Below, piece after piece: positions 55,936 to 64,000 of a stretch of 64,000 nt of DNA; within the stretch, counting starts at the first letter, position 1; every line of letters starts with the position of its first letter. Below the pieces are notes generated by a model. It was given only the letters and a program-made list of their open reading frames with translations, was not told where the DNA came from and searched no databases. Location of the stretch: positions 186,001 through 250,000 of the forward strand of contig JBCCXA010000001.1 in NCBI GenBank assembly GCA_039192515.1. Reading direction: 5' to 3'. This DNA is from Verrucomicrobiota bacterium. GTDB lineage: Bacteria > Verrucomicrobiota > Verrucomicrobiia > Methylacidiphilales > JBCCWR01. The position numbers and the translations under genes are program-made.

Positions 55936-57429
55936 ATGAAGGTAATATCTGTCAGGTCTATGCAAGAGTGGGAGCAGCTAGCGCTTGCTCAAGAGGCAAC
56001 GGTTTCCTCCTTGATGGAAGAGGCAGTTACAGGCATGCATCAGGTCCTGAATCATTGGTTGCCTGATGCTTTACCTTGGTTGTTTTTATGTGGCAAAGGC
56101 AATAATGGGAATGATGGTTTATGGCTCGCTTGGCTGCTAGAGCAAGAAGGTAAGCATGTAGCAGCCATTCGAGCCGATTCCTCGTCTATACTCCCTGAAC
56201 TGGAACAAGGGCCTGTTGGTACAATGGCTGCTAAGGCAATGGTCTGGCCTGAAAGAGGATTGGAGGCTATCTACCAAGATAGACCTGTGATTGTTGTTGA
56301 TGCATTATTAGGCTTAGGAGTCAAAGGTGCTCCGCGGGGAGTGACCGCCGAAATCATTCGCTGGGCCAGCAAGCGAAAAAAACCGACAGATATCCATGTC
56401 AGTGTAGATATTCCGTCTGGCTTAGATGCTGATGAGGGGAAAGTCTATCCTACCGCCTTCTTGGCAGATCATACTTGCATGATAGGCGCTATCAAAAAAG
56501 GTGCGCTCGAGGATAATGCCCGCGTGGCGGTCGGACAATTGCACGCTATTCCCATTTCATTGCAGACGCCCTGTCCACAGAAAGAGGAAGCCTGTTTTTT
56601 TGATAAACAAGAAACGCGTAGAATCATCAGTCTTCCGCACGCCGCCACCTACAAAAACCGTCAAGGGCGATTAGCAATTGTCGGCGGATGCTTAGGCATG
56701 TCAGGAGCAATTGTTTTAGCTGCTCGAGCAGGATTAAGAAGTGGTTCCGGTTTGGTGCATGCCTTTGTTCCGGAAGAGATTATAGACCTAGTAGCAGTGC
56801 AGACACCTGAAGTTATAACACAGGGTGTTTCGGGGGAACTATTGCCTGATAGTATTTTATCTATGGATGCCATTGTTTGTGGTCCAGGCATGGGTAGATC
56901 AGCTCAGGCTTTATGCTGGCTCGAGATGGTCTTAAAGAAAGCCCAATGCCCCATATTGCTGGATGCGGATGCTTTAAACTTACTAGCAGAAAACGTTGAC
57001 CTACTAAAAGAAGCGCAAGCGCCAGTCGTTTTAACACCGCATATGGGGGAAATGCAGCGACTCTTAGGCAAAAATTTTACAGAAAGAGGCCAGGCTATAC
57101 CAGAGTGGCTCCATTTATTAGAAGGAATGAAGGATGTAACCCTTGTTTTAAAAGGACCTAACACCCTTGTGATTGGTCCACGTCGAGAAATTTCTTACAA
57201 CGCGACTGGCAACTTTGCCATGGCTACGGCAGGAATGGGGGACACGCTATCAGGGATCATAGGGGGACTATGTGCTCAAAAATATGACCCTTGTAAAGCG
57301 GCCAGATTAGGTGTCTGGTGGCATGGAGCCTCTGCTGATCATGCCATGTTAAAAAATAGATCGATAACCTTATTAGCTAGTGATGTCATAGACTCTATGG
57401 GTAAGGCCTGGCAAAGTATCTGGGTATGA
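55936..57429 (+). CDS. nnr: Bifunctional NAD(P)HX epimerase/dehydratase (NnrE-NnrD)
   Basis: A metabolite-repair enzyme of 497 residues. The N-terminal YjeF_N epimerase domain (1-220) has LCGKGNNGNDGLWLAWLLEQ and VDALLGLGVKGAPRG. The C-terminal carbohydrate-kinase-like dehydratase domain (about 225-497) has GRLAIVGGCLGMSGAIVLAA, VCGPGMG, LTPHMGEMQRLLG, VLKGPNTLVIGP and the phosphate-binding TAGMGDTLSGIIGGLCAQ. It starts eight bases after pdxJ and is likely co-transcribed with it. Confidence 0.95.
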   Translation: MKVISVRSMQEWEQLALAQEATVSSLMEEAVTGMHQVLNHWLPDALPWLFLCGKGNNGNDGLWLAWLLEQEGKHVAAIRADSSSILPELEQGPVGTMAAKAMVWPERGLEAIYQDRPVIVVDALLGLGVKGAPRGVTAEIIRWASKRKKPTDIHVSVDIPSGLDADEGKVYPTAFLADHTCMIGAIKKGALEDNARVAVGQLHAIPISLQTPCPQKEEACFFDKQETRRIISLPHAATYKNRQGRLAIVGGCLGMSGAIVLAARAGLRSGSGLVHAFVPEEIIDLVAVQTPEVITQGVSGELLPDSILSMDAIVCGPGMGRSAQALCWLEMVLKKAQCPILLDADALNLLAENVDLLKEAQAPVVLTPHMGEMQRLLGKNFTERGQAIPEWLHLLEGMKDVTLVLKGPNTLVIGPRREISYNATGNFAMATAGMGDTLSGIIGGLCAQKYDPCKAARLGVWWHGASADHAMLKNRSITLLASDVIDSMGKAWQSIWV

Positions 57430-57510
57430 AAAAAGGATTAGCTTTTCATTTATCCTTTTGTTAACCTCCGACCTCATTTTTAGTACAAGCATTAAGGAAT
57501 TATAGATATT

Positions 57511-57765
57511 GTGGCAGGAGAAACGATAGAAGTAGAAGGTACTGTTAAGGCAGTCATGAAGGGAACAACTTTTCGAGTAGAGCTCGAGAACGGCCATGAG
57601 ATTCTAGCTCATATCTCCGGGAAAATGCGCAAAAACTTTATCCGCTTAGGAGTTGGTGATCGAGTGAAGATGGAAATGTCCCCCTATGATTTGAGCAAGG
57701 GGCGTATCATTTACCGGACCACCCCTAATACATATAAGCCCGGACCGCATAACAGGAGACGCTAA
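57511..57765 (+). CDS. infA: Translation initiation factor IF-1
   Basis: An 84-residue OB-fold protein that binds the 30S A site. It opens with a GTG (57511) preceded by TAAGGA, and the first residues [20 protein letters not shown], then [20 protein letters not shown] and [20 protein letters not shown], are the family consensus. It is about 12 residues longer than the E. coli protein because of a basic tail ending PGPHNRRR. The gene is separated from nnr by 81 bases and has its own ribosome-binding site. Confidence 0.96.
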   Translation: MAGETIEVEGTVKAVMKGTTFRVELENGHEILAHISGKMRKNFIRLGVGDRVKMEMSPYDLSKGRIIYRTTPNTYKPGPHNRRR

Positions 57766-57814
57766 AGCTCTAACAGGTTTGCAAAAGAACATGGCTTAGG
57801 CTTTTCTGAAGATC

Positions 57815-59110
57815 TTATTTCCTTGAGAAGGGTAAATAGCGGACCTGGTTTCTCCCACTCTCCTTTGCCTGATATAATGCTTGGTCTGCCACTTCAAAGA
57901 GCTCATTAAATGTAGCACTTTCTCCAGGAGTCAAACAAGTTACTCCAAAGCTGGCTGTCACTAGAATGTCTTCAGGCCTTAAAGCCTCAAGTAATAGGCG
58001 GATTTTTTCCACCTTTTCTAATGCGTCGTCACCTTCACAGTGCTTTAGAACTGCTACAAATTCTTCGCCTCCAAAACGTGCAGCTATATCACAGTCCCTG
58101 ATATGATCTTTTAGCAACTGAGCTGCAGATATTAACGCCATGTCTCCAGTCACGTGACCGTGCGTATCGTTAATTGCTTTAAAGTGATCCAAATCCATGA
58201 CAAAGAGGGATACAGGAATTTTATGGCGTTGTGCTTCATTTAGAATCGAAGGAAGTGTGTAAATCAGATGGTGTCTATTATAGAGCTGTGTCAGAGGATC
58301 AACTATGGATAGCTCTTCAAGTCTCTTTTGTTGTGCATGGACCTTGTCCAACAAATTTTTATTTTCTATGAGGTTCCGAACACGAAGAATTACTTCTCGT
58401 TCATAAAAGGGCTGTGGTAGATAATCATTAGCTCCTTCTCTGAGTGCTTCAATAGCAGAGCCCATATCATCTAGGGATGCTATGGTGAGAATGGGAAGCC
58501 GAAATAGATGAGCATTCCTATGCTGACGAAGATTACGCATCAACGTTAGCCCATTTGCTTTTTCTCCAAAACCAAGATCTATCATCAACAGATTATATTT
58601 TTCGGGATTCAATTCTAAAAGTTCCTGCGCGCATCCTGTGTCTAACACATGCTCAACCTCCAAACCTAATAAATGGAACATTTCTGATAGGCCCTTGGTA
58701 TCATTGCTTTTCCGAAAGAGTAGTACTTGACCTGATTGCCAATATAGCGCTTCGGTTTTCCCTGCCACGGCTTCTAGGTAAGTCTTTAAACGCCCGAGGT
58801 CGGATTTACCAAATATTTCTGCCGTATCCCTAGCCAAAGAAGCTTGCAACCTAGCAGTGTTATCCTCTGATGTTAGCAGAATTAAGGGGGTCTGCTCTAC
58901 GCGATTCTCACGCAGTTCTTTGCATAGTTCTGCTCCGTCCATGTCATCAAGACAATAGGCACTGCAAATAAGATCAAAGTGTGCTTTCTTTAAAGTATTG
59001 AGTGCAGACTTTCCATTCGTGCATGCTACTGTTCGGATATTCGTTTCCTCAAAGCATGCTTGCAGCACTTGTTGAAATAAACTAGAGGGTTCTATAATTA
59101 GGGCCTTCAT
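57815..59110 (-). CDS. Diguanylate cyclase with two receiver domains (PleD-like)
   Basis: A 431-residue signalling enzyme making cyclic di-GMP. Residues 1-120 and 125-245 are two receiver domains and about 265-425 is a GGDEF domain (DPLTQLYNRHHLIYTLPSIL; active site FGGEEF near residue 345). In the first receiver the phosphoacceptor position reads LICSAYCLDDMDG, with Ala in place of Asp, so it is probably not phosphorylated. The second keeps LLMIDLGFG, but its usual Lys is Gln in DYLPQPFYE. Regulation may thus differ from PleD. It converges on infA. Confidence 0.9.
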   Translation of the reverse strand: MKALIIEPSSLFQQVLQACFEETNIRTVACTNGKSALNTLKKAHFDLICSAYCLDDMDGAELCKELRENRVEQTPLILLTSEDNTARLQASLARDTAEIFGKSDLGRLKTYLEAVAGKTEALYWQSGQVLLFRKSNDTKGLSEMFHLLGLEVEHVLDTGCAQELLELNPEKYNLLMIDLGFGEKANGLTLMRNLRQHRNAHLFRLPILTIASLDDMGSAIEALREGANDYLPQPFYEREVILRVRNLIENKNLLDKVHAQQKRLEELSIVDPLTQLYNRHHLIYTLPSILNEAQRHKIPVSLFVMDLDHFKAINDTHGHVTGDMALISAAQLLKDHIRDCDIAARFGGEEFVAVLKHCEGDDALEKVEKIRLLLEALRPEDILVTASFGVTCLTPGESATFNELFEVADQALYQAKESGRNQVRYLPFSRK

Positions 59111-59187
59111 ACCACATTTAAACCGTTACAGCTTCAAAGCGAATCTTTCTGCTTATCTCATATCGGCAAATAATCGAAGCAGTTTCC

Positions 59188-59394
59188 CTAAAACCCGAAA
59201 TATCTAAAACAAGTTGAACAAGAGGCTCAAAAGCTTCAGCTACAAGAAAATGAGAGTCGACAAAGACTGATCAATCATATGGCCTAACGTTACTCATATA
59301 AACGAGTGCGCGGGGTTCCAATCCTGATATTGTGAGGATACAGGACCCACAAGGTGATACGTCTAGGAGGTTCTATGACATCATTCGAGTCAAA
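59188..59394. repeat. MITE-like intergenic repeat, copy D (inverted orientation)
   Basis: This copy is inverted relative to A and B. The core read on the minus strand (CTTGTAGCTGAAGC, 59233-59246) differs from A at two positions, and GTCGACTCTC follows the same spacing. Left terminus AACCCGAAATATCT (59192-59205) is degenerate; the right terminus on the minus strand, GACTCGAATGATGTCATAG (59373-59391), is well preserved. It fills most of the 384-base gap between the diguanylate cyclase and csrA genes. Confidence 0.65.
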
Positions 59395-59421
59395 GAATTC
59401 TCATTTCCCTCATACTCTCGA

Positions 59422-59453
59422 TCTAAAAATGACGGGCCCAATAATAAGCCCGT
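59422..59453 (-). terminator. Intrinsic terminator after the flagellar operon
   Basis: On the minus strand, ACGGGC pairs with GCCCGT across a ten-base loop (59432-59453) and is followed by a T-run (five Ts, 59425-59429). It sits about 40 bases beyond the csrA stop, so it should end the flgI-csrA transcript. Confidence 0.6.
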
Positions 59454-59494
59454 AGTCCTTATATGATGTTCTTCTAAGAAGCTGTAATGGAGGG

Positions 59495-59740
59495 TTATTT
59501 AGGGGATCGAGTAGCTTGTGCGGCTTTGGCTAACAAACCTTCGCTTTGCGGGGTAGACTTTACTGCAGAATCTTTATTAGCCTTAATGGTCGAAGGGTCA
59601 AATTCAGCCCTTAATATGCGTACTTCCTTCGGGGCTTTAATCCCTAACCTGACTCGTTGCCCATAAACAGAGACAACTACAATTTCTATGTTATCAGCGA
59701 CTTTGACTGACTCTCCAGCTTTCCGAGATAGTACGAGCAC
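59495..59740 (-). CDS. csrA: Carbon storage regulator/translational repressor CsrA
   Basis: RNA-binding repressor that, with FliW, controls flagellin translation. The core of about 50 residues is canonical (MLVLSRKAGESVKVADNIEI, GQRVRLGIKAPKEVRILRAE). A 30-residue Lys/Ser/Ala-rich tail makes it 81 residues, longer than the usual 61-70. It is the last gene of the flagellar operon and lies 25 bases after fliW, as expected for the FliW-CsrA partner-switch pair. Confidence 0.96.
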   Translation of the reverse strand: MLVLSRKAGESVKVADNIEIVVVSVYGQRVRLGIKAPKEVRILRAEFDPSTIKANKDSAVKSTPQSEGLLAKAAQATRSPK

Positions 59741-59765
59741 GGGCGGTTTCCTTACCTTTTAATAT

Positions 59766-60224
59766 TTATTCTTTAGAACCTACTTGGAACTTAAACACTG
59801 TACTCTCCGAGTAAGGTGATTCTTCTGGTAGCATAAACTGTGAGCCCTTGTGGTCAATGGTATTAATCAAGATCGGAGCACGTAAATTTGCATGGATAAT
59901 AAGGGTATGATTCGGTTCATCTATTTCTATTCGTAGAATCAAAATAATTGCGCAGTGTTTGGCTGATGGAGAATTGATCACCGACAATTCTTCGTCGTCG
60001 ATTTCTATAGTATAGTCAGGGACTAGGTGATAAGCCTCAATAACGGCGAAGGCAAGATCAGGATCGTCGATATCCCTCATCCAGGCGAAAGGTGCTTCAC
60101 CTTCCGCTTGTGATAAAATGAAACGGGTAGAGGAGGGGAAACCTGGTAGTCCGTTGGGAAACTCTATCTGTTTATCCAGTATCTCCTGCTCAGGAATGGC
60201 GGCTTTGGCGTCTGCATCAATCAT
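59766..60224 (-). CDS. fliW: Flagellar assembly factor FliW
   Basis: FliW binds CsrA and flagellin, coupling flagellin translation to secretion. The 152-residue protein contains IEFPNGLPGFPSSTRFILSQ (about 21-40), FAWMRDIDDPDLAFAVIEAY and CAIILILRIEIDEPNHTLII, which match the family. It overlaps the last base of the flgL stop and is followed by csrA. The gene order flgK-flgL-fliW-csrA is the classical arrangement. Confidence 0.95.
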   Translation of the reverse strand: MIDADAKAAIPEQEILDKQIEFPNGLPGFPSSTRFILSQAEGEAPFAWMRDIDDPDLAFAVIEAYHLVPDYTIEIDDEELSVINSPSAKHCAIILILRIEIDEPNHTLIIHANLRAPILINTIDHKGSQFMLPEESPYSESTVFKFQVGSKE

Positions 60225-61150
60225 TATACGAAATCTAGTAATGTTATATTAAGGATTCTTGCACCAGATTGTAAAGCAGCTTCATAATGAAGTTGGGTTC
60301 TATTTAATTCCGTAGCGGCGTCAGTGAGATTTGCACTGGTATGTTCGCTAATCCTTTCCGCTCCAGACCGGACACTTTCTTCTAGAGCGCTTTCATTTAA
60401 ATCCAAGGTAGCGAGTTGTGCGGCAGTCACGCCTACAAATTCTGAAGTGAGTTCAAGAGCTTCATTAAGGTTTGATATCTGTGCACTCGTCACCGGGTTG
60501 CCGGCAGTCAGCGTGTCCCGAATGTCCTGAATGACAAACATCGTATTCACCGCAGAATTTGCTAAAAAGCCAGAGGTTGTCAGCGTAGTGGGTGGATTGT
60601 CATTAGATGCTTCACCAGCTACAATCCCAGTGTTTACGGGGTTGCCGTCACTGATTTTTGCCTGGGTTACATTAGCAGTAGCTGCTGCGTTAAATACGTA
60701 ATTGGGAGCACCTGAAGTATCTATTGCCGGGACATCGCCCGTGCCGCCAAATAGATAATTATCATCATGTCGGCGATTCGCTATAGTGACCACCTGCTCA
60801 ACGATGGAAGCTGCTTCTTGACCGATTGATTGTAACGCGGATGAATCTAATGCATCATTACCCCTAATGGAAAGTTCGCTTAAACGACTCAGCGCTCGCT
60901 GCAAGTCTGTCATAGCTTGATAATTGGCGTTTACCAAGGCGCGCGCTTCCGTCGTTGTTTTGAGATACCCTAGCCTGGTTGCTTGATCTGCTGCTATTTG
61001 CTGTGAAAGTCTATAATCCACTGGATCATCCGATGGTTTTAACACCCGAATACCCGTAGATATTTGATTCTGAAATATAAGCTGACGTTCCTTAAGATTG
61101 TTTAGCTGACTCTTAAAAACTTCCGGGTATAAGTTACTTGTAACACGCAT
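60224..61150 (-). CDS. flgL: Flagellar hook-associated protein 3 (FlgL)
   Basis: The junction protein between hook-filament connector and filament. It has 308 residues. The N-terminal flagellin-like helix is RVTSNLYPEVFKSQLNNLKE with IQNQ-type QISTGIRVLKPSDDPVDYRL; the C-terminal helix reads AATELNRTQLHYEAALQSGA. Both ends resemble flagellin D0/D1. The central domain is Ala/Thr/Asn-rich. It starts 56 bases after the flgK stop, preceded by TTGGAG. Confidence 0.94.
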   Translation of the reverse strand: MRVTSNLYPEVFKSQLNNLKERQLIFQNQISTGIRVLKPSDDPVDYRLSQQIAADQATRLGYLKTTTEARALVNANYQAMTDLQRALSRLSELSIRGNDALDSSALQSIGQEAASIVEQVVTIANRRHDDNYLFGGTGDVPAIDTSGAPNYVFNAAATANVTQAKISDGNPVNTGIVAGEASNDNPPTTLTTSGFLANSAVNTMFVIQDIRDTLTAGNPVTSAQISNLNEALELTSEFVGVTAAQLATLDLNESALEESVRSGAERISEHTSANLTDAATELNRTQLHYEAALQSGARILNITLLDFV

Positions 61151-61206
61151 GGTATATGCTCCAATCTATCCTTTAATATTCTAAGATTAAACTCATCTTC
61201 TAATTA

Positions 61207-62733
61207 CTATGCTCCAATTCCTATAACTGCTAACATCATCTGATCTATGGTGGACATAAAACGTGCGGATGCTTCGAAGGAACGCTGGTAGGCAATCAGG
61301 TTGGTCATTTCTTCGTCTATGGATATACCTGAGATGGCCTCACGTTGATTATTAAGTTGTTGTGAGATTAGCTCCTGAGAGTAATAATTATTTTGAGCTT
61401 GTTGAGCAATGATGGCGACATCCCCTACAGATGACCTATAGAATTCTCCAAGTGTGGCATTATCCCTCAAGTTCGCAATGTCCTGAGCCTCATCTCCACT
61501 TAAAACGCCTAATGATGCGCCACCGGAAGCTCCTGCTGCAGCTATGTCATCTGTATCCGTAATGGCAACGGCGATATTGGCAGCAGTCCCTCCAGCCGTA
61601 AAAAAGTTTCCTCCTATAGTTCCATCTAGATCATATCCTGTTGTATGCTGAGCATTAACTAGAGAAATAAGTTGCCCTGCTAGGTAATGTAGCTTATTGC
61701 TGAGTGGCGCTGAGCTAGCGGGTTGAGTGCCAGGAACCGTAGTTTGGGAGCCAATGTCACTATTGGCAGTAATCAATAGGGCGCCTAACTCTCCTTCGGT
61801 TGGCAATTCTGCCGCTCCTACGGGGGTATAATCTGTGCCGGTTGCAGATAAAGCACTTATGGCTAACACCGTATTAGTTGCCTTGCTAAAGGCGTTTGTC
61901 ACTGATAATGCATGTGTGCCGCCAGCTCCCGCCCCATCTGTTCCATTAACTAGAATAATATCGTTTCCACTGCCATTTGCGTCGGTCAACTCGATATCAA
62001 TCATAGCGCTATTGGTGCCGTTGGTGGTGACATCAATATTGACTAGATCGGCCATCCGCTCGACAAGTTCCTGTCTGCGGTCACGCAAATCATTGGCTGT
62101 AGATAGAGTATTGATTTCAACGCGTGAGATTTGTTGGTTCAACTCGGCTATTTCGGTTGCGTAGCTATTAATTTGGGAAGTTACGCTGGAAGCCTGTTCA
62201 AACATCCCCGCTTTGACATCGAGCACCCTATCGTAAGTAGACTGAATATCTAAAGCTAGGTTGTTGGCTCTTGAAAGAACTTCACTGCGTTTGATAGTCG
62301 AACTAGGGTCTGTAGCTAAGTCTTGCCAAGCATCCCAAAATTTATTCAAGCTTTCCTGTAGTCCTGTAGCAGAGCTAATCCCCTCAGTTATAGTTGTCTC
62401 AGAAGTTGAAAGCGATTCACCTAATGCATCTTGAATAAGGAGCGCGCCCTGCTCCCTCGACTCATATAAATGGAAAAGAGAATTTTGGCGGGTTACCATA
62501 TCATCAAGAAAACTGGATCGAAGAGCCTGAATACCTACAACATAAGCGCCCATCCCTTGCTGACCGTTGCCTAAAGGAATGGAAACATCCTGTTGAACTT
62601 GAGCGCGTTGGCGTGCTGCATTTGGTGTATTTACATTTGCCAAGTTATGCCCGGTTACTTCCATATTCACTCGAGACACGCTTAGCGAGTTTGCAGCCAT
62701 TTGCAGTGAGGCATTTAATCCCATTCCAGACAT
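61207..62733 (-). CDS. flgK: Flagellar hook-associated protein 1 (FlgK)
   Basis: Hook-filament junction protein of 508 residues. N-terminal rod/hook motif SVSRVNMEVTGHNLANVNTP and following NAARQRAQVQ are diagnostic, as is DALGESLSTSETTI followed by LNKFWDAWQDLATDPSS. The C-terminus has EEMTNLIAYQRSFEASARFM and ends TIDQMMLAVIGIGA. The middle is Gly/Ala/Thr-rich. It is preceded by CAGGAG, a strong ribosome-binding site. Confidence 0.95.
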   Translation of the reverse strand: MSGMGLNASLQMAANSLSVSRVNMEVTGHNLANVNTPNAARQRAQVQQDVSIPLGNGQQGMGAYVVGIQALRSSFLDDMVTRQNSLFHLYESREQGALLIQDALGESLSTSETTITEGISSATGLQESLNKFWDAWQDLATDPSSTIKRSEVLSRANNLALDIQSTYDRVLDVKAGMFEQASSVTSQINSYATEIAELNQQISRVEINTLSTANDLRDRRQELVERMADLVNIDVTTNGTNSAMIDIELTDANGSGNDIILVNGTDGAGAGGTHALSVTNAFSKATNTVLAISALSATGTDYTPVGAAELPTEGELGALLITANSDIGSQTTVPGTQPASSAPLSNKLHYLAGQLISLVNAQHTTGYDLDGTIGGNFFTAGGTAANIAVAITDTDDIAAAGASGGASLGVLSGDEAQDIANLRDNATLGEFYRSSVGDVAIIAQQAQNNYYSQELISQQLNNQREAISGISIDEEMTNLIAYQRSFEASARFMSTIDQMMLAVIGIGA

Positions 62734-62765
62734 AATTACTCCTGATTAATATTCTTTCGCACTTA

Positions 62766-63215
62766 TTAAATTTCTACATTTAGTAACGATCCAGATGGCG
62801 CAAACCCAGAAGGTGAGATTCCTAATTGGTTATAAACAATGTTGTCGTTGTTTCCTAAAACTTCCCCAAAGATTGCTTGTAAGTATTGAAGACTATTTTC
62901 CAACAGAAGGTGGTTCTGCAGTGCAATTTCTTGAAGTAACTCCATTTTACTTCGACAAGCTTTTCTTTGTGGGAGATATGGGTCGTCTTTGGCTTCGGGC
63001 GTTGCTGGAGATGCTTGGTTAATTGCTCTTAGCAACTGTTCAAGACGCATGTAATGCTTGTCGATTTGACTTGTAATGATAGGCAAGTGATTAGGATTTC
63101 TTGAGAGGATAGATTCCTGCTCTTCTTTCTGACAGCCTATGAGTTCATCAATAGTTGTTTCTAGGGCATTGAATGCGTCTAGGATTGGATCTTCTGTTTG
63201 CGTTTCTGTATTCAT
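62766..63215 (-). CDS. flgN: FlgN-like flagellar chaperone
   Basis: A 149-residue, Gln/Glu/Leu-rich helical protein. Its position directly upstream of flgK and its helical content (EDPILDAFNALETTIDELIG, CRSKMELLQEIALQNHLLLE) fit FlgN, the export chaperone of FlgK and FlgL. Sequence conservation in this family is low, so the call rests mainly on synteny. It overlaps flgJ by four bases (ATGA). Confidence 0.7.
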   Translation of the reverse strand: MNTETQTEDPILDAFNALETTIDELIGCQKEEQESILSRNPNHLPIITSQIDKHYMRLEQLLRAINQASPATPEAKDDPYLPQRKACRSKMELLQEIALQNHLLLENSLQYLQAIFGEVLGNNDNIVYNQLGISPSGFAPSGSLLNVEI

Positions 63216-63622
63216 GATAGATTGTCTCCAAGCTTCATAGAGGGCTCTTCTTTGTTTGTTCTAGATGATGATTCGAGTGTTGGACTAAATGGGACCTTAA
63301 CTTCCGGTTCAATGGGCAAAACGCCGGCGCCAGCGCGCTTCATATCGCTCATGGACTGGTAGAGAATTTCTGCCAGTCCTAAACCTTTTCCTTCAGTAAT
63401 TTTCTTGCTGAGAATTTGGCTATAAAAGTCGCTATAGATACTTCCGCCTGGCATGGATCCATTTTGCTTTGCCAGGCTATTGGATAACTCTTGAAGCATA
63501 AAAGAAGCAAAGACACCTTCTAATTTTTTAGTCGCATCTTTTAGCTTGATATCACGAGTAATAGCCTCCTGTTCGGGAGATTTATTCATGGCTATGCTAG
63601 ATATTGTAGGATCAATTTTCAT
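63212..63622 (-). CDS. flgJ: Rod-binding protein FlgJ, N-terminal type without muramidase
   Basis: A 136-residue protein limited to the rod-binding domain. The core LEGVFASFMLQELSNSLAKQ, YSDFYSQILSKKITEGKGLG and LAEILYQSM match the FlgJ N-terminal family. The C-terminal glucosaminidase of E. coli FlgJ is missing, as in many bacteria where peptidoglycan cutting is done by another enzyme. It overlaps flgI by four bases and flgN by four, so translation is tightly coupled. Confidence 0.93.
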   Translation of the reverse strand: MKIDPTISSIAMNKSPEQEAITRDIKLKDATKKLEGVFASFMLQELSNSLAKQNGSMPGGSIYSDFYSQILSKKITEGKGLGLAEILYQSMSDMKRAGAGVLPIEPEVKVPFSPTLESSSRTNKEEPSMKLGDNLS

Positions 63623-64000
63623 TGGAGTATTAATTCTGCTTGCAAGGCGCCTGCCGTTTTCATGGATTGGAATATGGCCATCATATCTCTTGGAGTTACT
63701 CCTAGGCTATTCAGTGCAGTAGCAACCTCTTCTACGGTTGGCAAATCCTCAAAGACGAGAAAGTTTGCTTTTTCCTCAACGACATTGGTGGTCGTACTAT
63801 CCGTTACAACTGTTTGAGCCCCTGTTGTCACGTTAACATCGCCTCCTCCTGCTCCATTGGCAGGAACTCCTTCTTGGCTCGTGCCAGGAACCATTTTGAC
63901 TTCAAAGCCTGGTGGTGGTATTTGGTTTTGATCAAGCTGAACCTGTTGGCCGAACTGATTTTCATAAACAACTCGGTTATTAATAATCAAAGGTGTTTCA
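63619..64000 (-). CDS. flgI: Flagellar P-ring protein FlgI, C-terminal fragment
   Basis: The C-terminal part of FlgI, which forms the P ring in the periplasm. The gene is cut by the right edge of the window; the frame is open to position 64000 and continues beyond. The ending FLVFEDLPTVEEVATALNSL with GVTPRDMMAIFQSMKTAGAL is the family consensus. Ahead of it is a stretch of about 50 Gly/Thr/Val/Asn-rich residues (QEGVPANGAGGGDVNVTTG) that differs from the usual region of FlgI. The start is outside the window. Confidence 0.93.
   Translation of the reverse strand, partial: ETPLIINNRVVYENQFGQQVQLDQNQIPPPGFEVKMVPGTSQEGVPANGAGGGDVNVTTGAQTVVTDSTTTNVVEEKANFLVFEDLPTVEEVATALNSLGVTPRDMMAIFQSMKTAGALQAELILQ

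Noticed and set aside
59195-59286. A coiled-coil-like frame fragment on the plus strand between the diguanylate cyclase and csrA
   Set aside because: The same bases form the core of repeat copies A and B in the other orientation, so this is repeat DNA rather than a pseudogene.
1-64000. CRISPR arrays, prophage, integrases and transposases
   Set aside because: No regularly spaced direct repeats and no genes of these kinds were seen.

Overview
The window is bacterial chromosome from a Gram-negative, flagellated organism of moderate to low G+C. No phage, plasmid or transposase genes were seen. The best guess is Verrucomicrobiota (PVC superphylum), possibly class Opitutia. The reasons are a eukaryote-type (GSII) glutamine synthetase as glnA, a single-chain glycyl-tRNA synthetase, a DnaG with a degenerate zinc ribbon, a primary sigma factor with a Lys/Ala/Ser-rich N-terminal tail, several Hanks-type kinases with a PP2C phosphatase, and a SUMF1/pseudokinase fusion. 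This placement is inference from gene families; no 16S or ribosomal protein operon is present to confirm it.

Layout. 1-5000: acylphosphatase, a coiled-coil membrane protein, a Nif3-like protein, a lipoprotein, MurJ and a WaaF-type heptosyltransferase. 5000-10600: dnaG-rpoD and a convergent PIN-PhoH ATPase. 11000-12300: a translationally coupled miniature kinase and PP2C phosphatase. 12500-16900: glnA, a hybrid histidine kinase and a FAD oxidoreductase. 17100-25300: a membrane protein, a glycosyltransferase, trpD, an FkbM methyltransferase, HDOD and CheD genes, and two SDR enzymes. 25300-30900: a repeat-rich periplasmic protein, fabI, an RluA pseudouridine synthase and an aldo-keto reductase. 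31000-39500: a UgtP-like glycosyltransferase fused to a PHP domain, an AsmA-like protein, glyS, larB and a GDP-mannose pyrophosphorylase. 39700-45000: a SUMF1/pseudokinase protein, tRNA-Leu, a Dabb protein, a Ser/Thr kinase and a FecR-domain protein. 45100-50200: a lone hook-basal-body gene, FKBP, tRNA-Val, two NfeD genes and MoeB-rhodanese. 50500-59100: a GAF histidine kinase overlapping glnD, then pdxJ, nnrE-nnrD, infA and a diguanylate cyclase. 59500-64000: a tightly packed minus-strand flagellar operon, flgI(partial)-flgJ-flgN-flgK-flgL-fliW-csrA.

The gene set covers envelope synthesis (MurJ, WaaF, AsmA, FabI, glycosyltransferases), nitrogen control (GlnA, GlnD and a kinase overlapping glnD), motility with its FliW-CsrA switch, and much signal transduction.

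The most interesting non-genic signal is a family of short interspersed elements. Four copies were found (about 10741-10975, 41665-41931, 50284-50339 and 59188-59394). They share terminal inverted repeats of about 19 bases and an internal core, and they occupy four of the five longest gene-free gaps. They look like a degenerate MITE-like or structured intergenic repeat family with no transposase in the window.
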